A DNA stretch of 18,630 nucleotides from JBEKSX01 sp049516635 (GCA_049516635.1 JBEKSX010000061.1:1-18630); one strand, 5' to 3'. Numbered from the stretch's first letter, positions 7,721 to 15,871 are shown. The notes: generated from the letters alone by a model not told the origin. Translations and numbers: made by a program.

Positions 7721-7769
7721 CCCCCTTAATTAAGGGGGTGACTCCGACATTTTCGGAGGCGGGGGTTGT
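7721..7769 (+). repeat. Composite hairpin repeat, copy A
   Basis: In order: the perfect palindrome CCCCCTTAATTAAGGGGG (7721-7738), a small hairpin CTCCGA-CATTT-TCGGAG (7742-7758), and GGGGGTTGT (7761-7769). Copy B, read on the other strand, has the same three parts in the same order. The CCCCCTT/AAGGGGG core also matches the in-gene elements at 1983 and 3663. Confidence 0.75.
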
Positions 7770-7814
7770 CTGAAATATGATTGAAACGATGCTTATAAGT
7801 CTTATTAGAATTTT

Positions 7815-7866
7815 ACAACCCCCTGATCCCGTTTTCAGCGGGATCCTTCCCCCTTTGCTAAGGGGG
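7815..7866 (-). repeat. Composite hairpin repeat, copy B (inverted relative to copy A)
   Basis: On the plus strand: ACAACCCCC (7815-7823, exact reverse complement of the end of copy A), the hairpin GATCCCG-TTTTCAG-CGGGATC (7825-7845), then CCCCCTT-TGCT-AAGGGGG (7849-7866). The inner hairpin differs in sequence from copy A but keeps its position and size, as expected if structure is conserved by compensating changes. The two copies together form a larger dyad that could fold through the ACAACCCCC/GGGGGTTGT arms. Confidence 0.75.
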
Positions 7867-7891
7867 ATTTTGGTTTTATTAAAAATCCATC

Positions 7892-8905
7892 TCATTTCTT
7901 CTTCATTCCCGCTAAATATTCAATCATCGCAGTTCCTTTGAACTTCTCACCTTTTGCATTTTTCCCGATATAATACCATAATACTTTTACATTCTGAAGC
8001 TGCGGTGACCTGTACCAATTGCTATTATCCTCAAATACTTTACCCTTTATTAATTTACCATCGGGGCAATTATACCAGTCTGCAAAATCCTTTTTAGTGA
8101 ATGGCTTATCCGTAATCATAGTAAGCACCCAATTATTCTGATACCATGTGTAAGAACCGAACTCAGTAATTTCAAGGTCTTCGGATTCTGCTTTGACGGT
8201 TGTTTTATGAAACCAATAGTAATTGTTTGTGTCTTTTGCATCTTTGGATGCATATACAGAATCAGGAATATGCTTCACTATTATCCCGTCAGGGATATAC
8301 TGCAGTTTGTCAGGCGACTGGTTATAATCGGAAATAGTGTCATATATTATTTTGCTGAACATGTCTGTAGTCGGCACAGAAGTGCTCACAGTATCTAATG
8401 AAATATCATTGAACCACACCTGACCCTTTCCTGTTATCAGGACTCCATAGAATATGCGGACAGCGTTCTGAGGTACATCGAGCACAATCCCGTATTTTGT
8501 CCAGTCATTCGTTCCCCGGATCGGCCTGTTCTGCATATTATCAAAACCCAAAGGATGACGGGGTGTAGTTCCGTCTACTCTCATCCACATTCCTGCGGAG
8601 CTTTCTATATTTTCCGATTTGATATAACCAGTCAGCTTAACTCTTCTGCCGAGGTATTCGCCGGGTTTGATATCTTTCATGATGCTGCCGAATCCGTCCT
8701 CATCGCCTGATGTGTATCTAAGGTAATTTGTTGGTTGTCCGTTATACAATACTTTTTCATCTTTTCCGATCTCGTATGAAGCCGGTTTGTTACCTGCTTT
8801 ATACCAGTTATAATCTGGAGTCCTGAGTCTCGGATCCTTGCTGCAGGAAGAGAGAAAGATCACTGCTGATAGCAAAATGCATATAATATGTAAGTTGTGT
8901 TTCAT
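7892..8905 (-). CDS. Lipoprotein of unknown function with a jelly-roll-like domain
   Basis: The 337-residue product has a lipoprotein signal peptide: a hydrophobic stretch (HIICILLSAVIF) ending in the lipobox LSSC with C21 as the lipidated residue. It is predicted to be anchored in a membrane facing the periplasm or surface. Residues about 35-175 (from KPASYEIG, through GYIKSE, GMWMRVDG, GFDNMQNRPI and VLDVPQNA, to GQVWFNDISLD) look like the beta-sandwich, carbohydrate-binding-module-like domain found in several exported or regulatory proteins. That fold call is from motif memory, not a search. The C-terminal half is rich in Trp and Tyr (YYWFHKT, SYTWYQNNW, NWYRSPQ, LWYYIGK) and I do not recognise it. 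The ATG lacks a Shine-Dalgarno sequence. It stands alone between two long non-coding stretches and is divergent from the 9688 gene. Confidence 0.8.
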   Translation of the reverse strand: MKHNLHIICILLSAVIFLSSCSKDPRLRTPDYNWYKAGNKPASYEIGKDEKVLYNGQPTNYLRYTSGDEDGFGSIMKDIKPGEYLGRRVKLTGYIKSENIESSAGMWMRVDGTTPRHPLGFDNMQNRPIRGTNDWTKYGIVLDVPQNAVRIFYGVLITGKGQVWFNDISLDTVSTSVPTTDMFSKIIYDTISDYNQSPDKLQYIPDGIIVKHIPDSVYASKDAKDTNNYYWFHKTTVKAESEDLEITEFGSYTWYQNNWVLTMITDKPFTKKDFADWYNCPDGKLIKGKVFEDNSNWYRSPQLQNVKVLWYYIGKNAKGEKFKGTAMIEYLAGMKKK

Positions 8906-9054
8906 TTTACTAATATGTTATATTTCAAAGATTAATTTTAATCTCAATGATTTGATTTTAGTCAAAATGTTACGAAATATAATGACATTTCAATAAATTT
9001 CTAAGGAAATTAAAAGCATGTTTTTACAATCCTTAAGACGAAGGGTACACCCCC

Positions 9055-9130
9055 ATTACTTAAGTAATCACAAGTAATAAAACAGCCCGCAATCGCAATT
9101 TTTTGAGCACTTAAGTAATGACTACTTAAA
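9055..9130. repeat. Cluster of ACTTAAGTA palindromic motifs
   Basis: ATTACTTAAGTAAT at 9055-9068 is a perfect 14-base palindrome. A second ACTTAAGTAAT begins at 9110, and TTAAGTA (9111-9117) pairs with TACTTAA (9123-9129) around ATGAC. The centres of the two dyads are about 59 bases apart. Such a pair could be binding sites for a dimeric regulator of one of the flanking divergent genes, or simply AT-rich hairpins. The dyads are seen directly; the role is inference. Confidence 0.45.
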
Positions 9131-9493
9131 GTACTCTCAAAAACCAATATAACACGACAAGAGAATAAAGGATTTCTTGTAATTATAAAATAATACTGAT
9201 GTAATAATGACTTTGAAATGCTCATACTTCGTTTTTTATCACTGAAATTCTTTATTGTCAAACTCTAAATACAAATATACTACATCAATTTGAATAAATC
9301 AAGGCAAAAAGAAATCTAATCTGCTATTATCAGATATAGTGTAAGCAGCCTGCAATCAGTAATGTCACTTTTTAATTGGATTCTGTTTAATAAAAGCAAT
9401 GTCATATCTCCAGAGCACGCTTCACTGAATAACTCTATGAATTAATAATAATTTAGATAATCACATTTTGTACATCTAAATTTACACAATCTA

Positions 9494-9522
9494 TTGACAA
9501 ATGAGATACAATTAGTTATATT
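9494..9522 (+). promoter_or_regulatory. Near-consensus sigma70-type promoter for the 9688 gene
   Basis: TTGACA (9494-9499) and TATATT (9517-9522) are separated by exactly 17 bases, giving a perfect -35, optimal spacing and a -10 with one mismatch. Transcription would start near 9529 and leave a leader of about 160 bases before the ATG at 9688. It is the best promoter match I noticed in the window. Confidence 0.5.
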
Positions 9523-9687
9523 TTCGCGTACAGGTACTCAAATTTTACTCCATTTACTGCATAAATTATATATTTCGAGAACATTATATAAATAACAATG
9601 TTCCGGTCATTCCTCATAATTCACTTGCAAACGATAATCTTACTTCTGTTAGTCTAATTCTTCAAACTTTATTTAAGGAGGTTTGAA

Positions 9688-11424
9688 ATGAAAAAATATT
9701 TTTTCATCATCTCGGCCATCTTGTTTTGGACTATTCTTTCTCCCGCCCAGTGGCAGCCTGATGTTCGGCTGACTAATGATCCGGCTCAGTCATATATGTC
9801 CAACCCTAATAAGCATTGTATAGCTTCAAGCGGAAATGTCCTGCATGTTGTATGGCATGATGAGCGCTCGAATTGGAATATTTACTATAAACGCTCAACA
9901 GACGCTGGTACGACATGGAGTGCAGATACCCGCCTTTCAACGGGTTCTTCTCAATCACATGAATCCGGTATAGCGCTTTCAGGTTCAGTATTGCATGTTG
10001 TATGGCATGATAATCGTGATGGAAACTGGGAGATTTATTACAAGCGTTCAACTGATGCCGGCATAAATTGGGGATCTGATACTCGTTTAACGAATAATTC
10101 TTTTCAATCGTCTACTGCTTCAATTGCTGTCTCCGGCTCAAATGTCCATGTCGTCTGGCAGGATGATCGTGATGGAAATTATGAAATATACTATAAACGC
10201 TCAACAGATGGAGGTATAAACTGGGGAACAGATACTCGTCTGACGAACGACACCAGTGTTTCACTATATCCTTCTGTAACAGTATCGGGTTCAGCTGTAC
10301 ATGCTGTTTGGTTTGATGGCCGTGATGGGAACTATGAGATATATTATAAACGCTCGACAGACGGCGGCATAAGCTGGGGGGCTGATATACGCCTGTCGGA
10401 TATGCCAAATATTTCAGAGCTGGCAACAATTGCAATATCCGGTTCTATTGTGCATGTTGTATGGGAAGATAATCGTGACGGGAATTATGAGATATATTAC
10501 AAACGCTCAACGGATGCTGGCACAAGCTGGGGAACTGATACACGGATGACGAATAACCCTGCTGAGTCAAATGCTCCGAATCTCACAGTATCCGGTTCAA
10601 ATGTGCATCTTACATGGCAGGATTACCGTGATGGGAACCATGAGATATATTATAAAAAATCTACGGATGGAGGTATATCGTGGTCCGCCGATACACGACT
10701 GACAAATAACTCAGGCTCGTCAGTAAGGTCATTCAGCACAGTTACAGGTACGGCAGTTCATGTTGTTTGGATGGATGAAAGTCCCGGTAACTGGGAGATA
10801 TTTTATAAACAGGACCCGACAGGTAATCCCGGTCCACCATCGCCGCCTCTGCCGCCTAATCTGGTATTGCCTCCAAATGGCTCATTTAACGAGCCCACCA
10901 CTATCAGGTTTATTTGGAATAAATCGCAAAATGCTGTTTCATATAGAATACAGATCGCACAGGATTCTCTATTTAGCAATATAGTGGTAAATGATTCTAC
11001 CCTTACCGATACAACCATAGTAGTTGCTAATTTACTTGTTAACCATTATTACTGGTGGCGTGTAAATGCTAAAAACACAGCAGGCACAAGTCAGTATTCA
11101 TCCGTTTGGAAATTTGGAACCTTCCCAGTAGGATTAAAGAAAATAGGAAGTGAAATACTGAACGAGTTTAAGCTTTATACAAATTATCCCAATCCCTTCA
11201 ATTCAGCAACATCAATAAAGTTCGATATTCCGAAAGAATCTAATGTTAAGCTGGTTGTTTATGATGTACTCGGGAAAGAAATTACAGTTTTAATGAATTA
11301 TAAAATTCAAGCGGGAAGGTATGAAGTCGTTTGGGATGGAACAGATCACCCGTCAGGGGTGTATTTTTTCAGGATGATTACAAATGAATATGTTGAAACG
11401 AAGAAGATGGTGCTGATAAAATAA
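9688..11424 (+). CDS. Exported Asp-box (BNR-like) seven-blade propeller protein with FN3-like and type IX sorting domains
   Basis: The 578-residue product has a signal peptide (MKKYFFIISAILFWTILSPA, cleavage near residue 20). It is followed by seven repeats of about 51 residues with the pattern VHVVW-D-RDGN-EIYYKRSTDGG-W-DTRLTN. STDAGTTW and its variants are Asp-box motifs, as in sialidases and other BNR propellers, but I do not see a sialidase catalytic site. The five central copies of the DGN codon group lie exactly 153 bases apart. A Pro-rich hinge (GPPSPPLPPN) leads to an FN3-like domain at about 388-480. The end is a type A T9SS sorting domain at about 492-578 (NYPNPFNSATSI ... SGVYFF ... 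KKMVLIK) without the inserted palindromic segment of the first two genes. A perfect AAGGAGG (9675-9681) fixes the start. The next exported-protein gene follows after 41 bases and has a similar FN3-like module. Confidence 0.88.
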   Translation: MKKYFFIISAILFWTILSPAQWQPDVRLTNDPAQSYMSNPNKHCIASSGNVLHVVWHDERSNWNIYYKRSTDAGTTWSADTRLSTGSSQSHESGIALSGSVLHVVWHDNRDGNWEIYYKRSTDAGINWGSDTRLTNNSFQSSTASIAVSGSNVHVVWQDDRDGNYEIYYKRSTDGGINWGTDTRLTNDTSVSLYPSVTVSGSAVHAVWFDGRDGNYEIYYKRSTDGGISWGADIRLSDMPNISELATIAISGSIVHVVWEDNRDGNYEIYYKRSTDAGTSWGTDTRMTNNPAESNAPNLTVSGSNVHLTWQDYRDGNHEIYYKKSTDGGISWSADTRLTNNSGSSVRSFSTVTGTAVHVVWMDESPGNWEIFYKQDPTGNPGPPSPPLPPNLVLPPNGSFNEPTTIRFIWNKSQNAVSYRIQIAQDSLFSNIVVNDSTLTDTTIVVANLLVNHYYWWRVNAKNTAGTSQYSSVWKFGTFPVGLKKIGSEILNEFKLYTNYPNPFNSATSIKFDIPKESNVKLVVYDVLGKEITVLMNYKIQAGRYEVVWDGTDHPSGVYFFRMITNEYVETKKMVLIK

Positions 11425-11465
11425 TGTTAGTGTAATTCCTTATACTTAATTTAAGGAAATTTGAA

Positions 11466-13415
11466 ATGAAAACAATAAAGATATTTATTGTAATAATTGT
11501 TGTTATATCATCAAGAGTAGCATTAACTCAGATTTTCTGTCAACTTCCTACTGCAATATCTCCAATGAGTATATATGAATCTATTGATCCTCCTACATTA
11601 ATCTGGCATTCTGTAGTTTTCGGAGGTATGTGTCAATTTTATAGAGTTCAATTTTATGATACTCTTGGTTGTGGAGGTCCTTATCCATACCTATGGACTT
11701 ATATGGATCGCGGTCAGGATACAATTTGGTACATAGAAAACGATTATTGGAATTATTACTTTCCAATAGGACATAGAATCTCCTGGTGCATAAAAGTAGT
11801 AAGTGGAGATCCACTTTGGTCAGGATACCCATGTGTACCGCTCAAGAGATTACAAGCTGCTCTTCCACCTGTTGGTTTAATCTATCCTTCAAACAACGCT
11901 ATAGGGGTGGACACAATACCTTGTCTCGACTGGAGCAGACTTGACAGCGCAACAAGTTATCGTGTACGTATTTTTAATGAGCCGACTTTAGGAAGTGTAA
12001 TATTTGATTCGGTGACTAACAGGGATAGTCTGCGAGTACCTGCGGGTAGATTACAGATCAATACAACCTATTGGTGGCGAGTGAAACCATACAAAACAGG
12101 GGGTGAAGGTCCTTTTTCAGATGTATTCTGTTTTACAACGTTTAATCCACAACTTCCTCCGCCGGCTCCGTTTCTGGTAAGTCCTCCAAATAATTCGATC
12201 GGTAATCCACTGAGTGTTACTCTCGTGTGGAATGCCTCACCCGGGGCAGCTTCTTATAAGGTACAACTAACAACCGATTCTTTATGGACTTTTATTTTCA
12301 TTAACGATTCCACAATTACAGGAACATCGAAGGTGGTCTCAGGTCTTTCCATTTTAACAAAATACTTTTGGAGAGTTAATGCCAAAAATGCAAATGGCCC
12401 CGGACCATGGTCGGAGGTTTGGAATTTCAAAACTCTGGGTCCGCCTACACAGGTTACATTATTACAGCCGCCAAACAATGCGGTCAATGTACCTACTTCA
12501 TATACGTTCCTATGGTCAAAAGCTATTGATCAAACTACGCACCTCTTAGTCAGCAATTACTGGTTTGAAAGGGTTACTGATACAGTATCTATGGCTAACC
12601 TGCTCAGAGATACGACTCTCGCAGATACAACCAAAACTGTAACGGGAATGAGCTATGCTACTTCATATTTCTGGAGAGTAAAAGCGAAGAACCAGATAGA
12701 TTGGGGAAATTTCGCTCCATGGTTTAAATTTACTACTATACCTCAGCCGCCTGCACTAATAACACTGACCGTAATCCCGGGCGGATTCTACAATACCAGC
12801 ATTAGTCAGTTGAATATGAAAGATACTATACGGATAATACTTGTAGACTCAGCAACCTGTAATAAGGTAGACTCAGCAAGGGTATTGATCGACTCGGTTA
12901 CGTTCAGTGCTACGCCTACTCCTAGCTTCGCGCGGGCAAATACTGGTAAATATTACATATTAGTTTATCACAGAAATCATTTGCCAATAGCAAGCAGGTA
13001 TACACAACAGGTAACCAGAGGTTCGACGGTAAGCTATGATTTCACAACCGACTCAGCAAAGACGTTCGGGTTCAACGCGATAAAGGTTTCTACCTCACCT
13101 GTGCTGTGGGGTATGATACCGGGAGATGCGAACCAGGATGAATATGTAGATGCTCTTGACCAGCTGATATGGATCTCTCAGAACGGACAGAATGGATTTT
13201 ATTCGGCAGACTTCAACGGGGATACATACGTGGATGCTCTTGACCAGTTACTATGGATAATTTATAACGGTAGCAGTTCTTTTTTGCCTTGCGGCTTTAT
13301 CCCTTCAGATTATCCATGGATATTAAAGATGAAAATTGAAAGCAGTAATTTCTGGAGAAAAGTGATTAAACAAAATCAGGTTAAACAAAATAATTCAAAT
13401 AAGATAAGTAAATAG
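11466..13415 (+). CDS. Exported multi-domain FN3-like protein with dockerin-like EF-hand pair, no sorting domain
   Basis: The 649-residue product has a signal peptide (MKTIKIFIVIIVVISSRVAL). A Cys-rich domain (about 22-128) follows, then three FN3-like modules at about 129-230, 231-324 and 325-432, each starting with a PP-x-L-PPNN-like turn and ending WWRVKPY or FWRVNAK and F-F-T. A beta-rich module from about 433 (LTVIPGGFYN) leads to two calcium-binding loops, DANQDEYVDALD and DFNGDTYVDALD, at about 553-601. These have Asp/Asn at loop positions 1, 3, 5, 9 and 12, as in dockerin type I or EF-hand repeats. The protein ends in a basic, Asn/Lys-rich tail with no NYPNPF/KKMVLIK signal, so its route across the outer membrane is unclear; it may stay periplasmic or attach through the dockerin-like part. 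A ribosome site (AAGGA at 11453-11457) resembles that of the 9688 gene, and the two are probably co-transcribed. Confidence 0.83.
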   Translation: MKTIKIFIVIIVVISSRVALTQIFCQLPTAISPMSIYESIDPPTLIWHSVVFGGMCQFYRVQFYDTLGCGGPYPYLWTYMDRGQDTIWYIENDYWNYYFPIGHRISWCIKVVSGDPLWSGYPCVPLKRLQAALPPVGLIYPSNNAIGVDTIPCLDWSRLDSATSYRVRIFNEPTLGSVIFDSVTNRDSLRVPAGRLQINTTYWWRVKPYKTGGEGPFSDVFCFTTFNPQLPPPAPFLVSPPNNSIGNPLSVTLVWNASPGAASYKVQLTTDSLWTFIFINDSTITGTSKVVSGLSILTKYFWRVNAKNANGPGPWSEVWNFKTLGPPTQVTLLQPPNNAVNVPTSYTFLWSKAIDQTTHLLVSNYWFERVTDTVSMANLLRDTTLADTTKTVTGMSYATSYFWRVKAKNQIDWGNFAPWFKFTTIPQPPALITLTVIPGGFYNTSISQLNMKDTIRIILVDSATCNKVDSARVLIDSVTFSATPTPSFARANTGKYYILVYHRNHLPIASRYTQQVTRGSTVSYDFTTDSAKTFGFNAIKVSTSPVLWGMIPGDANQDEYVDALDQLIWISQNGQNGFYSADFNGDTYVDALDQLLWIIYNGSSSFLPCGFIPSDYPWILKMKIESSNFWRKVIKQNQVKQNNSNKISK

Positions 13416-13476
13416 AATAATAATAAAATTGAACGCTACCCGTGGAAGCGGGAATTAAACAATCAATTATTAATTT

Positions 13477-13516
13477 CAGCAGAGTCTTCAGCATGGAGGG
13501 TTCTGCTGGTCTTTTT
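13477..13516 (+). terminator. Likely rho-independent terminator after the 11466 gene
   Basis: CAGCAGA (13477-13483) pairs with TCTGCTG (13502-13508) across an 18-base loop, followed within a few bases by a TTTTT run (13512-13516). The stem is moderate and the loop long, so efficiency is uncertain, but the position about 60 bases after the stop codon fits. The rest of 13416-13701 is AT-rich leader DNA of the next gene with nothing else I can name. Confidence 0.5.
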
Positions 13517-13701
13517 ATTGTAAACAGGAACATCAACATAAAGCCCTATTTTCTCATAATTTAGCCTTTTTTCGCATTTCACCTTTCAAAGATTTTACGA
13601 ATTTGCTATATTCGAAACTCACTAAAATAGAATTCTGTTATAAATTTTGGAATAAATTCTATAAAATCATAAATATACAAAAACTGGAAGGATAAGTTGA
13701 A

Positions 13702-15807
13702 ATGGCTGAAAAAACCATTAAAGAATACCAAAAAAAGGAACCCATTGGCTATGATTCGAACGGTGAGAGTAAAGAATATTTAAAAAAAGGGGTTGAAAAC
13801 AACTACGGGTTATCGGATCCCCAGCTGGTACAGGCTTACCGCTCGATGCTCCTCACTAGGTTCATCGATGACAGGGTAGATACATTAATTAAACAGGGCA
13901 AAGCGACTTTTCTCATTTCCGGTTCAGGACACGAGGCTATTCAGGTTGCGTCCGCTATGGCTATGAAAAAAGGTAAGGACTGGTTCTACACATATTACAG
14001 GGATAACGCTGTTGCAACCGCTTTGGGTGTAACTGCGGAGGACCTGTTCAAGCATCTCATGGGAAAAGCATCAGATCCTTTCACAGGCGGAAGACAGATG
14101 CCTATGCATCTTGGAAGCAAAGCATTGAGGATGCCGACCGCATCATCTCCTACCGGTACACAATATCTCCAGGCAGTCGGTACAGCACACAGCGCTGTGT
14201 TCAGAAAAACGGATGAGGTCGTTTACGTGGGCGGCGGCGAGGGTTCTACTTCCGAGGGAGAATTTTTTGAAGCTATCAACTGGGCTTCGAGGGAAAAATT
14301 ACCCGTACTTTTTGTAATTCAAAATAATAGGTTTGCTATCTCCGTTCCTGTGGAACAGCAGGCAGCCGGGGGCTCGGTTTATAAATTAGTTGCCGGGTTC
14401 GAGGGTCTGCACAGGTTCCATATAGACGGAACTAATTTCATGGAGAGCTATGCAACTGCAAGGGAAGCGGTGCGTCTGGCAAGGAACGGCGAGGGACCGT
14501 CATTTATTTATGCAGATGTAGTTCGTTTAAGATCCCACTCCGCATCAGATGCACAGGAAAAATACAGGACAAAAGAAGATATTGAAAGAGATAAGATGAG
14601 CGATCCCATTATCAAGTTCGAAAAATTCCTTCTTTCGAAAAAGATTCTTGGCGAGAATGAAATATCCGATATAAGGAAAGAAACCCTTGATCTCGTATCA
14701 AGAACTGCTGATGAAATATATAAGCTCCCGGTTCCTGATCCGGCTGATGTAGAAAAATATATTTTCTGTCCTCCCGAAGAGCAGACACCGATCGAGTATG
14801 AAAGATCGGAGCCGTCCGGAAATCCCGTCGTGATGGTGGATGCCATAAACCACGCACTGCACGAGGAGATGGAGAAAAATCCCGATATGATTATATACGG
14901 TGAGGATATACAGGACCCGAAAGGCGGTGTATTCACCGCAACTAAAGGTTTATCCGATAAGTTCGGTAAAGAGAGGGTATTCAATTCACCTCTTGCAGAA
15001 GCTTCAATAGTGGGAACTGCAATCGGTGCAGCATTGACGGGATTGAAACCTGTGATAGAGATCCAGTTTGCTGATTATATATTTCCTGCAATGCTTCAAT
15101 TGAGAGACGAACTCGTGATGTACCGCTACCGTTCGAATAACCAGTTCTCAGCCCCGGTTACCATAAGAGTTGCATGCGGTGGATATATTGGAGGCGGACA
15201 CTACCATTCCCAGAATATCGAAGCTCTATTTGCTAAGAGCCCGGGTTTGTACATTGCGTATCCTTCTAACGCAGCCGATGCAAAAGGTCTTCTCAAAACA
15301 GCATGCCAGCTGAAGGATCCTGTAATGTTCCTCGAACATAAATTCCTTTATAGGCAGGGATACGCAAAATCACCGGAACCTGATAAAGATTATTATCTGC
15401 CTTTCGGTAAAGCTGCAATAAAAAGAGAAGGGAATGACCTGACTATAGTTACATACGGAGCTATGGTTGAAAAAGCTATGCGTGCAGCGAGGGAGCTTGA
15501 GAAGAAGAATTACAGCATAGAGGTTATCGATATCAGGACTATCGTTCCGCTTGATATAGACACTGTGTTGAAATCTGTGAAGAAGACAGGGAAGGTGATA
15601 GTATTCCATGAGGACAGCAAGTTCCTCGGATTTGGTGCCGAAATAGCATCCGAGATCGCAGAAAAAGCATTCGAGTATCTTGATGCTCCCATCAGGAGAG
15701 TTGCGGGACTGAACGTACACATTCCGTTTGCGCCTATTCTTGAAAAGGCAGCACTACCTCAGGACGACTGGATACTAAAAGCCGCTGATGAGATGCTAAG
15801 CTATTAA
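13702..15807 (+). CDS. Fused alpha/beta E1 component of a 2-oxoacid dehydrogenase (branched-chain type)
   Basis: The 701-residue product joins the two thiamine-diphosphate E1 subunits. The alpha part (about 40-350) has the cofactor/magnesium motif GEGSTSEGEF (179-188) ending in NN (208-209), where many homologues have GDG, and a phosphorylation-loop-like LRSHSASD (276-283). The beta part starts near 374 and contains YGEDI (399-403) with the conserved Glu401, GGGHYHSQN (497-505) and the C-terminal IRRVAGLNVHIPFA. It decarboxylates a 2-oxoacid and passes the acyl group to the lipoyl domain of E2. Fused E1 of this layout is common in Bacteroidota and relatives and is usually annotated as 2-oxoisovalerate or dehydrogenase E1; the substrate cannot be fixed from sequence alone. 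E2 and E3 are not adjacent. A ribosome site GGAAGGAT lies just before the ATG, and a strong terminator follows. Confidence 0.92.
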   Translation: MAEKTIKEYQKKEPIGYDSNGESKEYLKKGVENNYGLSDPQLVQAYRSMLLTRFIDDRVDTLIKQGKATFLISGSGHEAIQVASAMAMKKGKDWFYTYYRDNAVATALGVTAEDLFKHLMGKASDPFTGGRQMPMHLGSKALRMPTASSPTGTQYLQAVGTAHSAVFRKTDEVVYVGGGEGSTSEGEFFEAINWASREKLPVLFVIQNNRFAISVPVEQQAAGGSVYKLVAGFEGLHRFHIDGTNFMESYATAREAVRLARNGEGPSFIYADVVRLRSHSASDAQEKYRTKEDIERDKMSDPIIKFEKFLLSKKILGENEISDIRKETLDLVSRTADEIYKLPVPDPADVEKYIFCPPEEQTPIEYERSEPSGNPVVMVDAINHALHEEMEKNPDMIIYGEDIQDPKGGVFTATKGLSDKFGKERVFNSPLAEASIVGTAIGAALTGLKPVIEIQFADYIFPAMLQLRDELVMYRYRSNNQFSAPVTIRVACGGYIGGGHYHSQNIEALFAKSPGLYIAYPSNAADAKGLLKTACQLKDPVMFLEHKFLYRQGYAKSPEPDKDYYLPFGKAAIKREGNDLTIVTYGAMVEKAMRAARELEKKNYSIEVIDIRTIVPLDIDTVLKSVKKTGKVIVFHEDSKFLGFGAEIASEIAEKAFEYLDAPIRRVAGLNVHIPFAPILEKAALPQDDWILKAADEMLSY

Positions 15808-15834
15808 CCGATAATTCCATTTCAAAAGTTATAT

Positions 15835-15871
15835 TAATGGTGTAAGTTTGAGCTTACACCATTATATTTTT
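15835..15871 (+). terminator. Rho-independent terminator after the E1 gene
   Basis: TAATGGTGTAAG (15835-15846) pairs perfectly with CTTACACCATTA (15853-15864) around the loop TTTGAG, followed by TATTTTT. It lies 27 bases after the E1 stop codon and separates that gene from the phosphohexomutase gene. Confidence 0.85.

Larger units (their letters stand above)
7571..7891. other. Non-coding stretch with an inverted pair of composite hairpin repeats
   Basis: This stretch separates the lipoprotein gene from thpR, both on the minus strand. About 150 bases next to thpR are AT-rich with no recognisable gene and presumably hold its promoter. The rest is occupied by two related hairpin elements facing each other (7721-7769 and 7815-7866). 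Short open frames across the elements are low-complexity and arise from the palindromes. Confidence 0.7.
8906..9687. other. 782-base AT-rich intergenic region between divergent genes
   Basis: I see no convincing gene here. The region must hold the promoters for the lipoprotein gene (leftward) and the 9688 gene (rightward). It contains a cluster of ACTTAAGTA-type palindromes (9055-9130) and a near-consensus promoter at 9494-9522. On the minus strand, TATATTTG (9272-9279 read in reverse) has CTTG 20 bases upstream, which resembles the Bacteroidota -33/-7 promoter pattern, but one AT-rich match is weak evidence. Confidence 0.6.

Noticed and set aside
7710..7895. Minus-strand open frame of 61 codons over the hairpin repeats
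   Set aside because: Its residues (IPLSKGG, TPLIKG) come from the GC-box palindromes read as codons; nothing suggests a real protein.
9010..9261. Minus-strand open frame of 83 codons in the long intergenic region
   Set aside because: It begins with TTG, has no ribosome site, crosses the palindrome cluster and its composition resembles translated non-coding AT-rich DNA; no recognisable domain.
9688..11424. Sialidase
   Set aside because: Asp-boxes are present but the arginine triad and other catalytic residues of sialidases cannot be identified, and every blade carries the same short repeat, so only a BNR-like propeller is called.
14508..14984. Minus-strand open frame of 158 codons opposite the E1 gene
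   Set aside because: It is antisense to highly conserved E1 coding sequence and rich in Ser, Ile and Phe as expected for an antisense shadow.
13702..15807. Two separate E1 alpha and beta genes wrongly joined by an error
   Set aside because: The frame is continuous through a plausible linker and fused E1 alpha/beta proteins of about 650-700 residues are known in this bacterial group.
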